Assembly (NCBI RefSeq): GCF_004682055.1
Contig: NZ_QUZU01000060.1
Coordinates: forward strand, 1 to 32,964
From: Pseudomonas kairouanensis
GTDB lineage: Bacteria > Pseudomonadota > Gammaproteobacteria > Pseudomonadales > Pseudomonadaceae
DNA: 32,964 nt
Direction: 5' to 3'
A program made the position numbers and the translations under genes. Shown piece by piece: positions 7,886-15,965 of the stretch. The notes under the pieces are model-generated. The model saw only the letters and a program-made list of their open reading frames with translations. It ran no database searches and had not been told where the DNA came from. Within the stretch, counting starts at the first letter, position 1. Each line of letters starts with the position of its first letter.

Positions 7886-7903
7886 GGTTGCTGCGCGAGG
7901 GGT

Positions 7904-10900
7904 TTAGTCTCGTGCTTCTGCTTCCTGTGCAGCGGCGGCTGCGGCAGCTTCGGCTTCCTTGCGACGACGACGCACTTCGCGTGGGTCGTTCGGCGCACGG
8001 CCGTTTTCGGTCAGGGCGCTGGCCGGTGCGGCTTCAACCACTGGCGCTGCCACTTCGGCAACGACAGGTGCTTCAACCACAGGCGCAGGCTCAGCGACTG
8101 GTGCAGGCTCAACCACCGGGGCTGGCTCGGCAACAACCACTTCGGCAACCGGTGCTGGCGCTTCTTCTACCACGGGGGCAGGGGCTGGCGCTTCAGCCGG
8201 AGTGGCAGGTTCGGCAGTCCACTGGAAGGCGGTCTGTTCTTCACGAACTTCACGAACTTCACGAACTTCTGGAGCCGCTTCGACAACCGGTGCTTCGACA
8301 ACCGCTTCAACCACTGGCTGAGGTTCAACCACCGGAGCCGGTTCAACCGCGACCACTTCAACTTCTGGCTGGGTTTCTTGAACCTGCGCAACTTCCACTT
8401 CCGGAACAACCGGCGCTTCAATTGGCGTGGTGGCTTCGACAACAGAGGCCTCGACAACTGGCGCTTCAACGACCGGCGTTTCAGCAACCGGTGCTTCAAC
8501 GACTGGGGTCTCGGCAACAGGTGCTTGCACCGCAACGGTTTCTTCAACAGCGGCGGTAGCGCGTTCAGCCTGCTCGTTGGCCTGGGCTTCGGCAGGAGCG
8601 CTGATGACCGAGCTGGCAACGGCAGCAGTCACGGCCAGGCCGGCAGCCAGTTCGGTGCCGGTAGGTTCGTTGGTTGCAGCTTCTGCGTTCTCGCCGGTCT
8701 CTTCCGAGCCTTCGATCACGTTGCCATTGGCATCACGTTGACGCTCACGACGGTTGCTGCGACGACGCTGGCCACGGGAGCGGCGGCGTGGACGATCGCC
8801 TTCGGCGCCTTCCTGGCCGTCTTCCTGCAGTTGCTCTTCACCGGTCAGTACTTCTTCTTCACTGGCGGCAGCGGCTTGCTCGGCGCGTGGCTGGCGTTCT
8901 TCGCGTGGGGCGCGTGGTTGACGCTCTTCACGGGGGGCACGCTCTTCACGCGGCTGGCGCGCCGGGCGTTCTTCGGCAACCACGGCAGTAGCAGCAGCGG
9001 CAGGTGCGGCGTCCAGCGGCTCGCGCAGTTCACGCACACGCTCTTCGCGTTCGCCGCGTGGCTTGCGGTCTTCACGCGGGGCACGTGGCGTACGTGGTGC
9101 GCGTTCTTCACGCGGTGCACGTTCTTCACGGGCTACGGCCGGGGTTTCTTCACGGGCTTCGCGAGGCGCACGTTCTTCACGCGGGGCGCGTTCTTCACGA
9201 GGCTTGCGCTCTTCGTCACGGCGACCGTTACGGTTGCGGCTCTGCTGGCGACCGTTGCGACGCTCTTCGTTGCGTGCTGGGCGTTCGGTGGCAGGTTTTT
9301 CAACCACAACCGGTGCGGCAGGCTCTTCCTTGGTGGCGAACAGGCTGACCAGCGATTTCACCAGGCCTTTGAACAGGCTTGGCTCAGGCAGGGCGGCCGG
9401 GGCAGCAACTGGCGCTGCAACTTCGGTCGGAACCGGTGCGTTGGCACGGGCCGGTGCAGTCTTCACGGCAGCTTCCTGGCGAACCAGGGTGCGGGTCGCA
9501 GCGGCTGGCTGGACTTCTTCCACTTCGGCAGCGGCAGCAGCGATTTCATAGCTGGACTGGCCGCTATGGGCTTCCGGGCTGTCATCGCGCAGGCGCTGCA
9601 CTTCGAAGTGCGGCGTCTCGAGGTGATCGTTCGGCAGGATGACGATACGGGCGCGGGTACGCAGTTCGATCTTGGTGATCGAGTTGCGTTTTTCGTTGAG
9701 CAAGAAAGCTGCAACCGGGATCGGCACTTGCGCGCGGACTTCGGCGGTGCGGTCTTTCAGGGCTTCTTCTTCGATCAGGCGCAGGATCGCCAGGGAAAGC
9801 GATTCAACGTCACGGATGATGCCGGTGCCGTTGCAACGCGGGCAGACAATGCCGCTGCTCTCGCCCAGGGATGGACGCAGGCGCTGACGGGACATTTCCA
9901 GCAGGCCGAAGCGCGAGATGCGGCCGACTTGCACGCGGGCACGGTCGGCTTCCAGGCATTCGCGGACTTTTTCTTCCACGGCGCGCTGGTTCTTGGCTGG
10001 GGTCATGTCGATGAAGTCGATCACGATCAGGCCGCCGATATCACGCAGGCGCAACTGGCGGGCGATCTCTTCAGCCGCTTCCAGGTTGGTCTGCAGGGCG
10101 GTTTCTTCGATGTCGCTACCTTTGGTCGCACGGGCCGAGTTGATGTCGATGGACACCAGGGCTTCGGTCGGGTCGATCACGATGGAGCCGCCGGAAGGCA
10201 GTTCGACCACGCGCTGGAAGGCGGTCTCGATCTGGCTTTCGATCTGGAAACGGTTGAACAGCGGCACGCTGTCTTCGTACAGCTTGATCTTGCTGGCGTA
10301 CTGCGGCATCACCTGGCGAATGAAGGTCAGGGCTTCGTCCTGGGCTTCAACGCTGTCGATCAGCACTTCGCCGATGTCCTGGCGCAGGTAGTCGCGGATG
10401 GCGCGGATGATCACGTTGCTTTCCTGGTAGATCAGGAACGGCGCGGAACGATCCAGGGACGCTTCTTTGATGGCGGTCCACAGTTGCAGCAGGTAGTCGA
10501 GGTCCCACTGCATTTCTTCGCTGCTGCGGCCCAGGCCGGCAGTGCGCACGATCAGGCCCATGTCGGCCGGTGCGATCAGGCCGTTGAGCGCTTCACGCAG
10601 TTCGTTGCGCTCTTCGCCTTCGATGCGACGGGAAATGCCGCCGGCACGCGGGTTGTTCGGCATCAGGACCAGGTAGCGGCCTGCCAGGCTGATGAAGGTG
10701 GTCAGGGCGGCGCCCTTGTTGCCACGCTCTTCTTTTTCGACCTGGACGATGACTTCCTGGCCTTCGCTCAGGACGTCCTTGATGTTCACGCGGCCTTCAG
10801 GGGCTTTCTTGAAGTATTCGCGGGAGATTTCCTTGAGGGGCAGGAAGCCGTGGCGCTCGGAGCCGAAATCGACAAAGGCAGCCTCAAGGCTTGGTTCGAT

Positions 10901-11044
10901 GCGAGTAATACGGCCTTTGTAGATGTTGGCCTTCTTTTGCTCGCGTGCACCGGATTCGATGTCCAGGTCGTAGAGGCGTTGGCCATCTACCAGTGCAACA
11001 CGCAACTCTTCGGGTTGAGTTGCGTTAATCAGCATTCTTTTCAT
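7904..11044 (-). CDS. rne: Ribonuclease E
   Basis: A 1046-residue endoribonuclease, core of the RNA degradosome and of rRNA/tRNA processing. The catalytic N-terminal half (about 1-500) holds the S1 domain (about 37-119), the metal-binding Asp300 and Asp343 (E. coli 303/346 with a constant offset of 3), and the Zn-link CPRCNGTG with Cys401 and Cys404. The C-terminal half is disordered and low-complexity: Arg/Glu-rich repeats of the EERAPRE type, then Val-Glu-Ala-Pro repeats, ending with NDPREVRRRRKEAE and an Ala-rich tail. It should act as scaffold and RNA-binding region. ATG 11044 gives the family N-terminus MKRMLINATQ. An intrinsic terminator follows. RNase E is usually autoregulated through its leader, and a very long leader is present here. 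Confidence 0.97.
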   Translation of the reverse strand: MKRMLINATQPEELRVALVDGQRLYDLDIESGAREQKKANIYKGRITRIEPSLEAAFVDFGSERHGFLPLKEISREYFKKAPEGRVNIKDVLSEGQEVIVQVEKEERGNKGAALTTFISLAGRYLVLMPNNPRAGGISRRIEGEERNELREALNGLIAPADMGLIVRTAGLGRSSEEMQWDLDYLLQLWTAIKEASLDRSAPFLIYQESNVIIRAIRDYLRQDIGEVLIDSVEAQDEALTFIRQVMPQYASKIKLYEDSVPLFNRFQIESQIETAFQRVVELPSGGSIVIDPTEALVSIDINSARATKGSDIEETALQTNLEAAEEIARQLRLRDIGGLIVIDFIDMTPAKNQRAVEEKVRECLEADRARVQVGRISRFGLLEMSRQRLRPSLGESSGIVCPRCNGTGIIRDVESLSLAILRLIEEEALKDRTAEVRAQVPIPVAAFLLNEKRNSITKIELRTRARIVILPNDHLETPHFEVQRLRDDSPEAHSGQSSYEIAAAAAEVEEVQPAAATRTLVRQEAAVKTAPARANAPVPTEVAAPVAAPAALPEPSLFKGLVKSLVSLFATKEEPAAPVVVEKPATERPARNEERRNGRQQSRNRNGRRDEERKPREERAPREERAPREAREETPAVAREERAPREERAPRTPRAPREDRKPRGEREERVRELREPLDAAPAAAATAVVAEERPARQPREERAPREERQPRAPREERQPRAEQAAAASEEEVLTGEEQLQEDGQEGAEGDRPRRRSRGQRRRSNRRERQRDANGNVIEGSEETGENAEAATNEPTGTELAAGLAVTAAVASSVISAPAEAQANEQAERATAAVEETVAVQAPVAETPVVEAPVAETPVVEAPVVEASVVEATTPIEAPVVPEVEVAQVQETQPEVEVVAVEPAPVVEPQPVVEAVVEAPVVEAAPEVREVREVREEQTAFQWTAEPATPAEAPAPAPVVEEAPAPVAEVVVAEPAPVVEPAPVAEPAPVVEAPVVAEVAAPVVEAAPASALTENGRAPNDPREVRRRRKEAEAAAAAAAQEAEARD

Positions 11045-11739
11045 GTTGTACCGTCGGTTTCCGGGCTGCCGGAAACGGCGTTCGGCACACACGACTTCTC
11101 ACGGTCGGTGTCAGGTGCGTCAAGAGTGGTTGGCCACTCCAGTGTCCAGCAAATACAAGCCAATTGGGCCGGTATCGCGACGGACGCGTCCTGCTTGTTA
11201 GCGGTGGTGACAAAGGCACCACTTCAACAAAAGCTAAGGTCAGGAGGAGGAATCAACCGGCGACTGTGGACGAGATGAAGCGTCTAAATATAAGCCTAGT
11301 GCTACACGGTCCGACGGTTGTGCATCTCCACCCTACACGTATCCCTGATAATTCGGGTGCTGCCGCGCGCAGAATCCGCAGCGGGTTGGCATTTACCGTG
11401 TTCTCCAATGGGGAGAGCACGCTCATGGCTAAACAAGACTAGGTGTGGGCGACTGCGCTCTCACTCAGCTCTTAACAGGCGTTGTTTCCGAAGCATTCGC
11501 CGTGGTCTGGCCCAAGACTGACTGCACTTTGTGAACTGGCCGTAAATATCGGCGCAAAACGCGAGTATTCACTCTGCTTTTTGCACTCGCTTCAGGCCTC
11601 ATGTCACCTGCGCTCGTTACAATCCTGAGCCTTCCAGTGTGGCGAAAGCCCCGTAGGACGGCCTCGCGTCCTGATGAATTGCGATGGTCAGGGCCGGCTG
11701 TATGCCGCATGTCCTCTGGCCAGGCCGCTTTTGGCGGCG
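11045..11739 (-). promoter_or_regulatory. Long 5' leader of rne (about 695 nt)
   Basis: No gene on either strand is convincing between rne and rluC. If the promoter at 11746-11774 is the rne start, the mRNA carries about 695 untranslated nt. Visible structures include an 8-bp perfect hairpin GTTTCCGG/CCGGAAAC (11057-11076) only 12 nt before the start codon, a TCTCC/GGAGA hairpin near 11401-11416, and a GCCGC/GCGGC hairpin close to the 5' end (about 11725-11739). In E. coli the shorter rne leader (about 360 nt) is cut by RNase E itself for autoregulation; a similar role is likely but inferred. Confidence 0.65.
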
Positions 11740-11745
11740 TTCGCG

Positions 11746-11774
11746 ACTATAGCAGCAATGATTAAGTGCTTCAA
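11746..11774 (-). promoter_or_regulatory. Sigma-70-type promoter of rne
   Basis: On the minus strand TTGAAG (11774-11769) and TATAGT (11751-11746) are separated by exactly 17 bp. Transcription should start near 11739. The -35 overlaps the region upstream of the divergent rluC promoter. Confidence 0.7.
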
Positions 11775-11787
11775 TTCCATAAAAAAT

Positions 11788-11796
11788 TGTTATCAT
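11788..11796 (+). promoter_or_regulatory. Extended -10 promoter directly in front of rluC
   Basis: TGTTATCAT is an extended -10 (TG-N-TATCAT) preceded by an A-rich run; no good -35 is present. The expected start is at about 11803, one base before the rluC ATG at 11804. Confidence 0.6.
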
Positions 11797-11803
11797 CGCC
11801 GCC

Positions 11804-12763
11804 ATGACGACTACCGCCCCCCAGACCCCCAGCGTCCAGCTGCTTGAGGTCTCGCCGGAATATGCCGGCCAACGCATCGACAATTTTCTCCTGGCCAGGC
11901 TCAAAGGCGTGCCCAAGACCTTGATTTACCGCATCTTGCGTAAAGGTGAAGTGCGGGTGAACAAAGGCCGGATCAAGCCCGAGTACAAGTTGCAGGCGGG
12001 CGATATCGTCCGTGTGCCGCCAGTTCGCGTGCCTGAGCGCGACGAGCCTGTGCCATTGGCCCAGGGCCTCTTGCAGCGCCTGGAAGCCTCGATTGTCTTC
12101 GAAGACAACAAGCTGATCGTGATCAACAAGCCCTGTGGTATCGCCGTTCACGGCGGCAGCGGCCTGAATTTCGGCGTGATCGAAGCCTTCCGTCAGTTGC
12201 GCCCGGACGCCAAGGAGCTGGAATTGGTCCATCGCCTTGACCGCGACACCTCCGGCCTGCTGATGATCGCCAAGAAGCGCAGCATGTTGCGCCACCTGCA
12301 CACCGCTCTGCGGGGTGATGGCGTGGACAAGCGCTACATGGCGCTGGTGCGCGGCAACTGGGCCAGTTCCATCAAGAGCGTCCGTGCGCCGTTGCAGAAG
12401 AGCAACCTGCGTTCCGGTGAGCGCATGGTGGAAGTGGACGAGGAGGGCAAAGAAGCCCTGACCCTGTTCAAGGTGCTGCGCCGTTTCGGCGATTTCGCCA
12501 CCATGGTCGAGGCCAAGCCGGTCACCGGGCGTACCCACCAGATTCGCGTGCACACCCTGCATGCGGGCCACTGCATTGCGGGTGATACCAAGTACGGTGA
12601 CGAGGACTTCTCCAAGGAGATTCGCGACCTGGGCGGCAAGCGCCTGTTCCTGCACGCCTACATGCTCACCGTGCCGTTGCCCGATGGCGGCGAGTTGAAG
12701 CTGCAGGCGCCGGTGGATGAGATGTGGGCCAAGACCGTGGAGCGTTTGAGTGTCGCACCTTGA
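11804..12763 (+). CDS. rluC: 23S rRNA pseudouridine synthase RluC
   Basis: A 319-residue enzyme that isomerises three uridines of 23S rRNA (955/2504/2580 in E. coli numbering). An S4 RNA-binding domain (about 22-70, QRIDNFLLARLKGVPKTLIYRILRKGEVRVN) precedes the RluA-type catalytic domain. The latter has the HRLDRDTSGLLM motif with catalytic Asp146, and GRTHQIRVH near residue 245. Divergence from rne is the standard gammaproteobacterial arrangement. No Shine-Dalgarno sequence precedes ATG 11804 and the probable promoter abuts it, so the mRNA may be leaderless. The following HAD gene starts inside its 3' end (14-nt overlap). Confidence 0.96.
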   Translation: MTTTAPQTPSVQLLEVSPEYAGQRIDNFLLARLKGVPKTLIYRILRKGEVRVNKGRIKPEYKLQAGDIVRVPPVRVPERDEPVPLAQGLLQRLEASIVFEDNKLIVINKPCGIAVHGGSGLNFGVIEAFRQLRPDAKELELVHRLDRDTSGLLMIAKKRSMLRHLHTALRGDGVDKRYMALVRGNWASSIKSVRAPLQKSNLRSGERMVEVDEEGKEALTLFKVLRRFGDFATMVEAKPVTGRTHQIRVHTLHAGHCIAGDTKYGDEDFSKEIRDLGGKRLFLHAYMLTVPLPDGGELKLQAPVDEMWAKTVERLSVAP

Positions 12764-13412
12764 TTACAAGCTGCTGATTTTCGATTGGGATGGCACGCTG
12801 GCCAACTCCATTGGCCGGATCGTCGAGTCGATGCACGCTGCGTCGACCCGCTCGGGTTATGCGTTGTGCAGCGATTTCGCGGTCAAGGGCATCATTGGCC
12901 TGGGTTTGCCCGAGGCGATTCGCACCTTGTACCCCGAAATCTCTGACGCCGAACTGGTCACGTTCCGCGATCACTACGCCGATCACTACATCGCGCTGGA
13001 GGCTACGCCCTCGCCGTTGTTCGAAGGCGTCGTAGAGTCCCTGGATGCCTTCCGTGCGCAGGGTTACCACCTGGCCGTTGCCACCGGCAAGGCCCGGCGC
13101 GGCTTGGACCGCGTGCTCAAGGCCCACGGTTGGGAAGATTATTTCGACATCACCCGTGCTGCCGATGAAACCGCCAGCAAACCGCACCCTCTGATGCTTG
13201 AGCAGATCATGGCCCATTGCGGTGTGTCGCCGCGCCAGGCGTTGATGGTGGGCGATGCCTCCTTCGACCTGATGATGGCGCGCAACGCGGGCATGGACAG
13301 TGTGGCGGTCAGCTACGGAGCCCAGGCTGCCGAAGCCTTGCAGCACTATGAACCGCGGCTGACGATCGATCATTTTTCTGAATTGCAGGCCTGGCTCAGC
13401 CGGGCCCAATAA
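12750..13412 (+). CDS. HAD-superfamily phosphatase (phosphoglycolate phosphatase-like)
   Basis: A 220-residue HAD hydrolase. Motif I is FDWDGTLANS with nucleophile Asp12 and acid/base Asp14, motif II is VATGKARRGL, and motif IV is MVGDASFDLMMARNAGM. A helical cap lies between motifs I and II, as in phosphoglycolate phosphatase and related subfamily IA enzymes. Translation starts at GTG 12750, within the last codons of rluC, so the two are probably coupled. The same rluC-HAD-sppA order is found in P. aeruginosa. The substrate is unknown; candidates are small sugar phosphates, phosphoglycolate or nucleotides. Confidence 0.9.
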   Translation: MSHLDYKLLIFDWDGTLANSIGRIVESMHAASTRSGYALCSDFAVKGIIGLGLPEAIRTLYPEISDAELVTFRDHYADHYIALEATPSPLFEGVVESLDAFRAQGYHLAVATGKARRGLDRVLKAHGWEDYFDITRAADETASKPHPLMLEQIMAHCGVSPRQALMVGDASFDLMMARNAGMDSVAVSYGAQAAEALQHYEPRLTIDHFSELQAWLSRAQ

Positions 13413-13433
13413 GTCTTTGCTGGGGTTGATGGC

Positions 13434-14417
13434 ATGAGTGACGAGTGGAAAGCGCCCGAAAAGGCTGAAAACACGGATGACAAGAGCTGGAAGCTCCTGG
13501 AGAAGACCCTCCTGGCCAGCGTTCAGGAGCAGCGTCGTTCACGGCGTTGGGGGATTTTCTTCAAGCTGCTGACCTTCACCTATCTGATCATCATGCTGGT
13601 GCTGTTCAGCCCATTGATGGACATGGAAAAAAGCGCAACCCGTGGCGCCAATTACACCGCTCTCATCGAAGTGCGCGGCGTGATTGCCGACAAGGAGCCC
13701 GCCAGCGCCGACAATATTGTCAGCAGCCTGCGTGCAGCGTTTGAAGACCCTAAGGTCAAGGGTGTGATCCTGCGCATCAATAGCCCAGGTGGCAGTCCGG
13801 TGCAGTCGGGCTATGTGTATGACGAGATTCGCCGTCTGCGTGGCCTGCACCCGGATATCAAGCTCTATGCGGTAATTTCCGATCTGGGCGCTTCGGGTGC
13901 TTATTACATCGCCAGTGCCGCCGACCAGATTTACGCCGACAAGGCCAGCCTGGTGGGCTCCATCGGTGTGACCGCGGCCGGTTATGGGTTTGTCGGTGCC
14001 ATGGAGAAGTTGGGGGTAGAGCGTCGTACCTATACCTCAGGTGAGCACAAGTCGTTTCTCGATCCGTTCCAGCCGCAAAAGGCTGATGAAACTGCGTTCT
14101 GGCAAAGCGTGCTCGATACGACTCACCGCCAGTTCATCGCCAGCGTGAAGCAGGGGCGTGGGGATCGCTTGAAGGATAAAGACCATCCGGAGTTGTTCTC
14201 CGGGTTGGTGTGGTCAGGTGAGCAGGCGTTGCCGCTGGGCTTGATCGATGGCCTGGGCAGCGCCAGCCTGGTGGCGCGGGACGTGATCGGTGAGAAAGAG
14301 CTGGTGGACTTCACTGTGCAGGAGTCGCCGTTTGACCGGTTCTCCAAGAAGCTGGGTGCCAGTGTGGCGGAGAAGTTGGCGCTGTATATGGGCTTCCAGG
14401 GCCCAAGCCTGCGCTGA
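13434..14417 (+). CDS. sppA: Signal peptide peptidase SppA, short form (S49)
   Basis: A 327-residue inner-membrane serine protease that degrades cleaved signal peptides. The charged cytoplasmic N-terminus (1-40) is followed by one membrane segment (about 43-60). The S49 domain has RINSPGGSP, the nucleophile Ser154 in DLGASGAYYIA and the general base Lys206 in TSGEHKSFLDPF. The 52-residue spacing of the Ser/Lys pair equals that of Bacillus subtilis SppA (147/199). The short form lacks the N-terminal duplicated domain of E. coli SppA. It is third in the rluC-HAD-sppA unit and is followed by a REPIN. Confidence 0.94.
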   Translation: MSDEWKAPEKAENTDDKSWKLLEKTLLASVQEQRRSRRWGIFFKLLTFTYLIIMLVLFSPLMDMEKSATRGANYTALIEVRGVIADKEPASADNIVSSLRAAFEDPKVKGVILRINSPGGSPVQSGYVYDEIRRLRGLHPDIKLYAVISDLGASGAYYIASAADQIYADKASLVGSIGVTAAGYGFVGAMEKLGVERRTYTSGEHKSFLDPFQPQKADETAFWQSVLDTTHRQFIASVKQGRGDRLKDKDHPELFSGLVWSGEQALPLGLIDGLGSASLVARDVIGEKELVDFTVQESPFDRFSKKLGASVAEKLALYMGFQGPSLR

Positions 14418-14440
14418 GATCCTGAGCCTGCTGTAGATCA

Positions 14441-14535
14441 AAATGTGGGAGGGGGCTTGCCCCCGATTGCGGTGTGTCAGCTACAGGTGAGCTGGCTGAT
14501 CCACCGTCATCGGGGGCAAGCCCCCTCCCACATTT
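14441..14535. repeat. REPIN, class B (26-bp perfect arms)
   Basis: Arms at 14441-14466 and 14510-14535 are perfect reverse complements: AAATGTGGGAGGGGGCTTGC followed by CCCCGA. The element lies between the convergent sppA and yceF genes. Confidence 0.95.
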
Positions 14536-14550
14536 GGTTTTCGATGTGCT

Positions 14551-15129
14551 TTAAGGGATTTGCACGCCTTCAGCTACGAGCATGTCCACCAGCCGAATCA
14601 ACGGCAGGCCCACCAAGCTCGTGGCGTCCGGCCCTTCAGTGCTTTGGAACAAGCTCACTCCAAGCCCCTCTGCCTTGAAGCTGCCCGCACAGTCATACGG
14701 CTGCTCAATCCGCAGATAGCGCTCGATCCGCTCCACATCCAGCTCACGCATCTGTACGGTAAACGGCACGCAATCGACCTGGCAGTGGCCTGTCTCGGTA
14801 TTGAGCAATGCCAGGCCGGTCAAAAAGCTGACCCGCTTGCCGCTGGCGGCCAATAACTGTTCGCGGGCATTTTCGAAGGTGTGGGGTTTGCCGATAATGC
14901 GCCCTTCGAGCGCGGCCACCTGGTCGGAGCCGATGATCAAATGCCCTGGGTGGTTGGCAGCCAAGGCGCGCGCTTTGTGTTCAGCCAGGCGCTTGACCAG
15001 TTCTACGGCTGACTCATTTTTGCGGTGGCTTTCGTCGATGTCCGGCGAGCTGCAGGTGAATGGCAGGCGCAGGCGGCTGAGCAATTGCCGGCGATAAACC
15101 GAGCTGGATGCGAGTAATAAAGGCAGCAT
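14551..15129 (-). CDS. yceF: Maf-family nucleotide pyrophosphatase YceF (7-methyl-GTP type)
   Basis: A 192-residue Maf-like protein. It begins LLLASSSVYRRQLLSRL (family SxxR motif) and carries IIGSDQVA with Asp69, GKPHTFENAREQL and CAGSFKAEGLG. These match E. coli YceF, which hydrolyses m7GTP, more than YhdE (dTTP/UTP), although substrate choice between subgroups is hard to settle by eye. AGGAG lies 7 nt before ATG 15129 on the minus strand. It diverges from yceD; in E. coli yceF also lies next to yceD-rpmF-plsX. Confidence 0.92.
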   Translation of the reverse strand: MLPLLLASSSVYRRQLLSRLRLPFTCSSPDIDESHRKNESAVELVKRLAEHKARALAANHPGHLIIGSDQVAALEGRIIGKPHTFENAREQLLAASGKRVSFLTGLALLNTETGHCQVDCVPFTVQMRELDVERIERYLRIEQPYDCAGSFKAEGLGVSLFQSTEGPDATSLVGLPLIRLVDMLVAEGVQIP

Positions 15130-15197
15130 GGCGGTCTCCTAAGGGCAGCGGGGGATTCTAGCTGCGTGACCGGCTGACGCACAGGGCTGAATTTCCT

Positions 15198-15225
15198 TTG
15201 ACATGGCTGGGTGCATCCCTATAAT
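15198..15225 (+). promoter_or_regulatory. Consensus sigma-70 promoter of the yceD-rpmF-plsX operon
   Basis: TTGACA (15198-15203) and TATAAT (15220-15225) are both perfect hexamers, separated by 16 bp. The expected start is at about 15232, only about 3 nt before ATG 15235. Confidence 0.92.
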
Positions 15226-15234
15226 GCTGCGCCT

Positions 15235-15765
15235 ATGTTGAATGACCCGATTCCACCTCACGTTGACCCGCGCAAATTGGCTGATCGTGGCACTTCCCTT
15301 CAAGGTGAGTTGCTGCTGGCCGATTTGGAGAGACTCTGCGACCCGCTTTCCGACACCGTCGGTACGGTCCAGGCTAAATTCGTTTTTGAACGAGATGAAC
15401 GTAAATCTGTGGTAATCCACAGCTTTATCGACACCGAAGTCAAAATGGTTTGCCAGCGTTGTCTTGAGCTGGTCACCCTGCCGATCCACAGCGAATGCAG
15501 TTATGCCGTGGTGAAGGAGGGTGCGAATACCCAGTCGTTGCCGAAAGGTTATGACGTGCTGGAACTGGGCGAAGATCCATTGGATCTGCATGCACTGATC
15601 GAGGAGGAGCTTCTGCTCGCCTTGCCCATTGTGCCTGCTCATCATCCGGAAGAATGCCAGCAGCCGGAGGGGCTCGATGACGAGCCCGAGCCGAGCGAGG
15701 ACGAGGTAACGCGGTCCAACCCGTTCAGTGTATTGGCGCAGTTAAAGCGTGACCCAAACGTTTAG
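15235..15765 (+). CDS. yceD: YceD/DUF177 protein (23S rRNA accumulation)
   Basis: A 176-residue protein of the DUF177 family, linked to 23S rRNA accumulation and almost always next to rpmF. Family marks are the N-terminal PIPPHVDPRKLADRG, the zinc-type VCQRCLELVTLPI segment (one CxxC), DPLDLHALIEEELLLALPIVPAHH, and the C-terminal NPFSVLAQLK. ATG 15235 is chosen because alignment with E. coli YceD starts at the PIPP stretch and the upstream GTG (15211) lies inside the promoter. There is no Shine-Dalgarno site and almost no room for a leader. It is first gene of the operon with rpmF 13 nt downstream. Confidence 0.93.
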   Translation: MLNDPIPPHVDPRKLADRGTSLQGELLLADLERLCDPLSDTVGTVQAKFVFERDERKSVVIHSFIDTEVKMVCQRCLELVTLPIHSECSYAVVKEGANTQSLPKGYDVLELGEDPLDLHALIEEELLLALPIVPAHHPEECQQPEGLDDEPEPSEDEVTRSNPFSVLAQLKRDPNV

Positions 15766-15778
15766 GAGTTAATCAATT

Positions 15779-15961
15779 ATGGCTGTTCAGCAGAACAAAA
15801 AATCCCGCTCCGCCCGTGACATGCGTCGTTCGCACGACGCTCTCGAGGCAAGCACCCTGTCCGTAGAAAAGACCACCGGTGAAGTTCACCTGCGTCACCA
15901 CGTATCGCCAGAAGGCGTATACCGTGGCCGTAAAGTGATCGACAAGGGCGCTGACGAGTAA
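15779..15961 (+). CDS. rpmF: 50S ribosomal protein L32
   Basis: A 60-residue basic ribosomal protein beginning [20 protein letters not shown], the standard proteobacterial L32 start. The C-terminal half has [16 protein letters not shown]. No zinc-binding cysteines are present, as is usual for this L32 type. TTAGGAG at 15762-15768 is the ribosome-binding site; with its flanks it resembles the acpP site and is a candidate RgsA target. It couples ribosome synthesis to phospholipid and fatty acid synthesis through the shared operon with plsX. Confidence 0.97.
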
Positions 15962-15965
15962 TCAC

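Noticed and set aside
8378..11278. 966-codon open frame antisense to rne
   Set aside because: It is a shadow frame produced by the strong codon bias of rne. The translation is low-complexity and Phe/Gly/Ala-rich without domain features, and rne matches its family throughout.
11164..11442. Short plus-strand open frame in the rne leader
   Set aside because: Starts without a good context and has no family resemblance. The region is better explained as rne leader RNA on the other strand.
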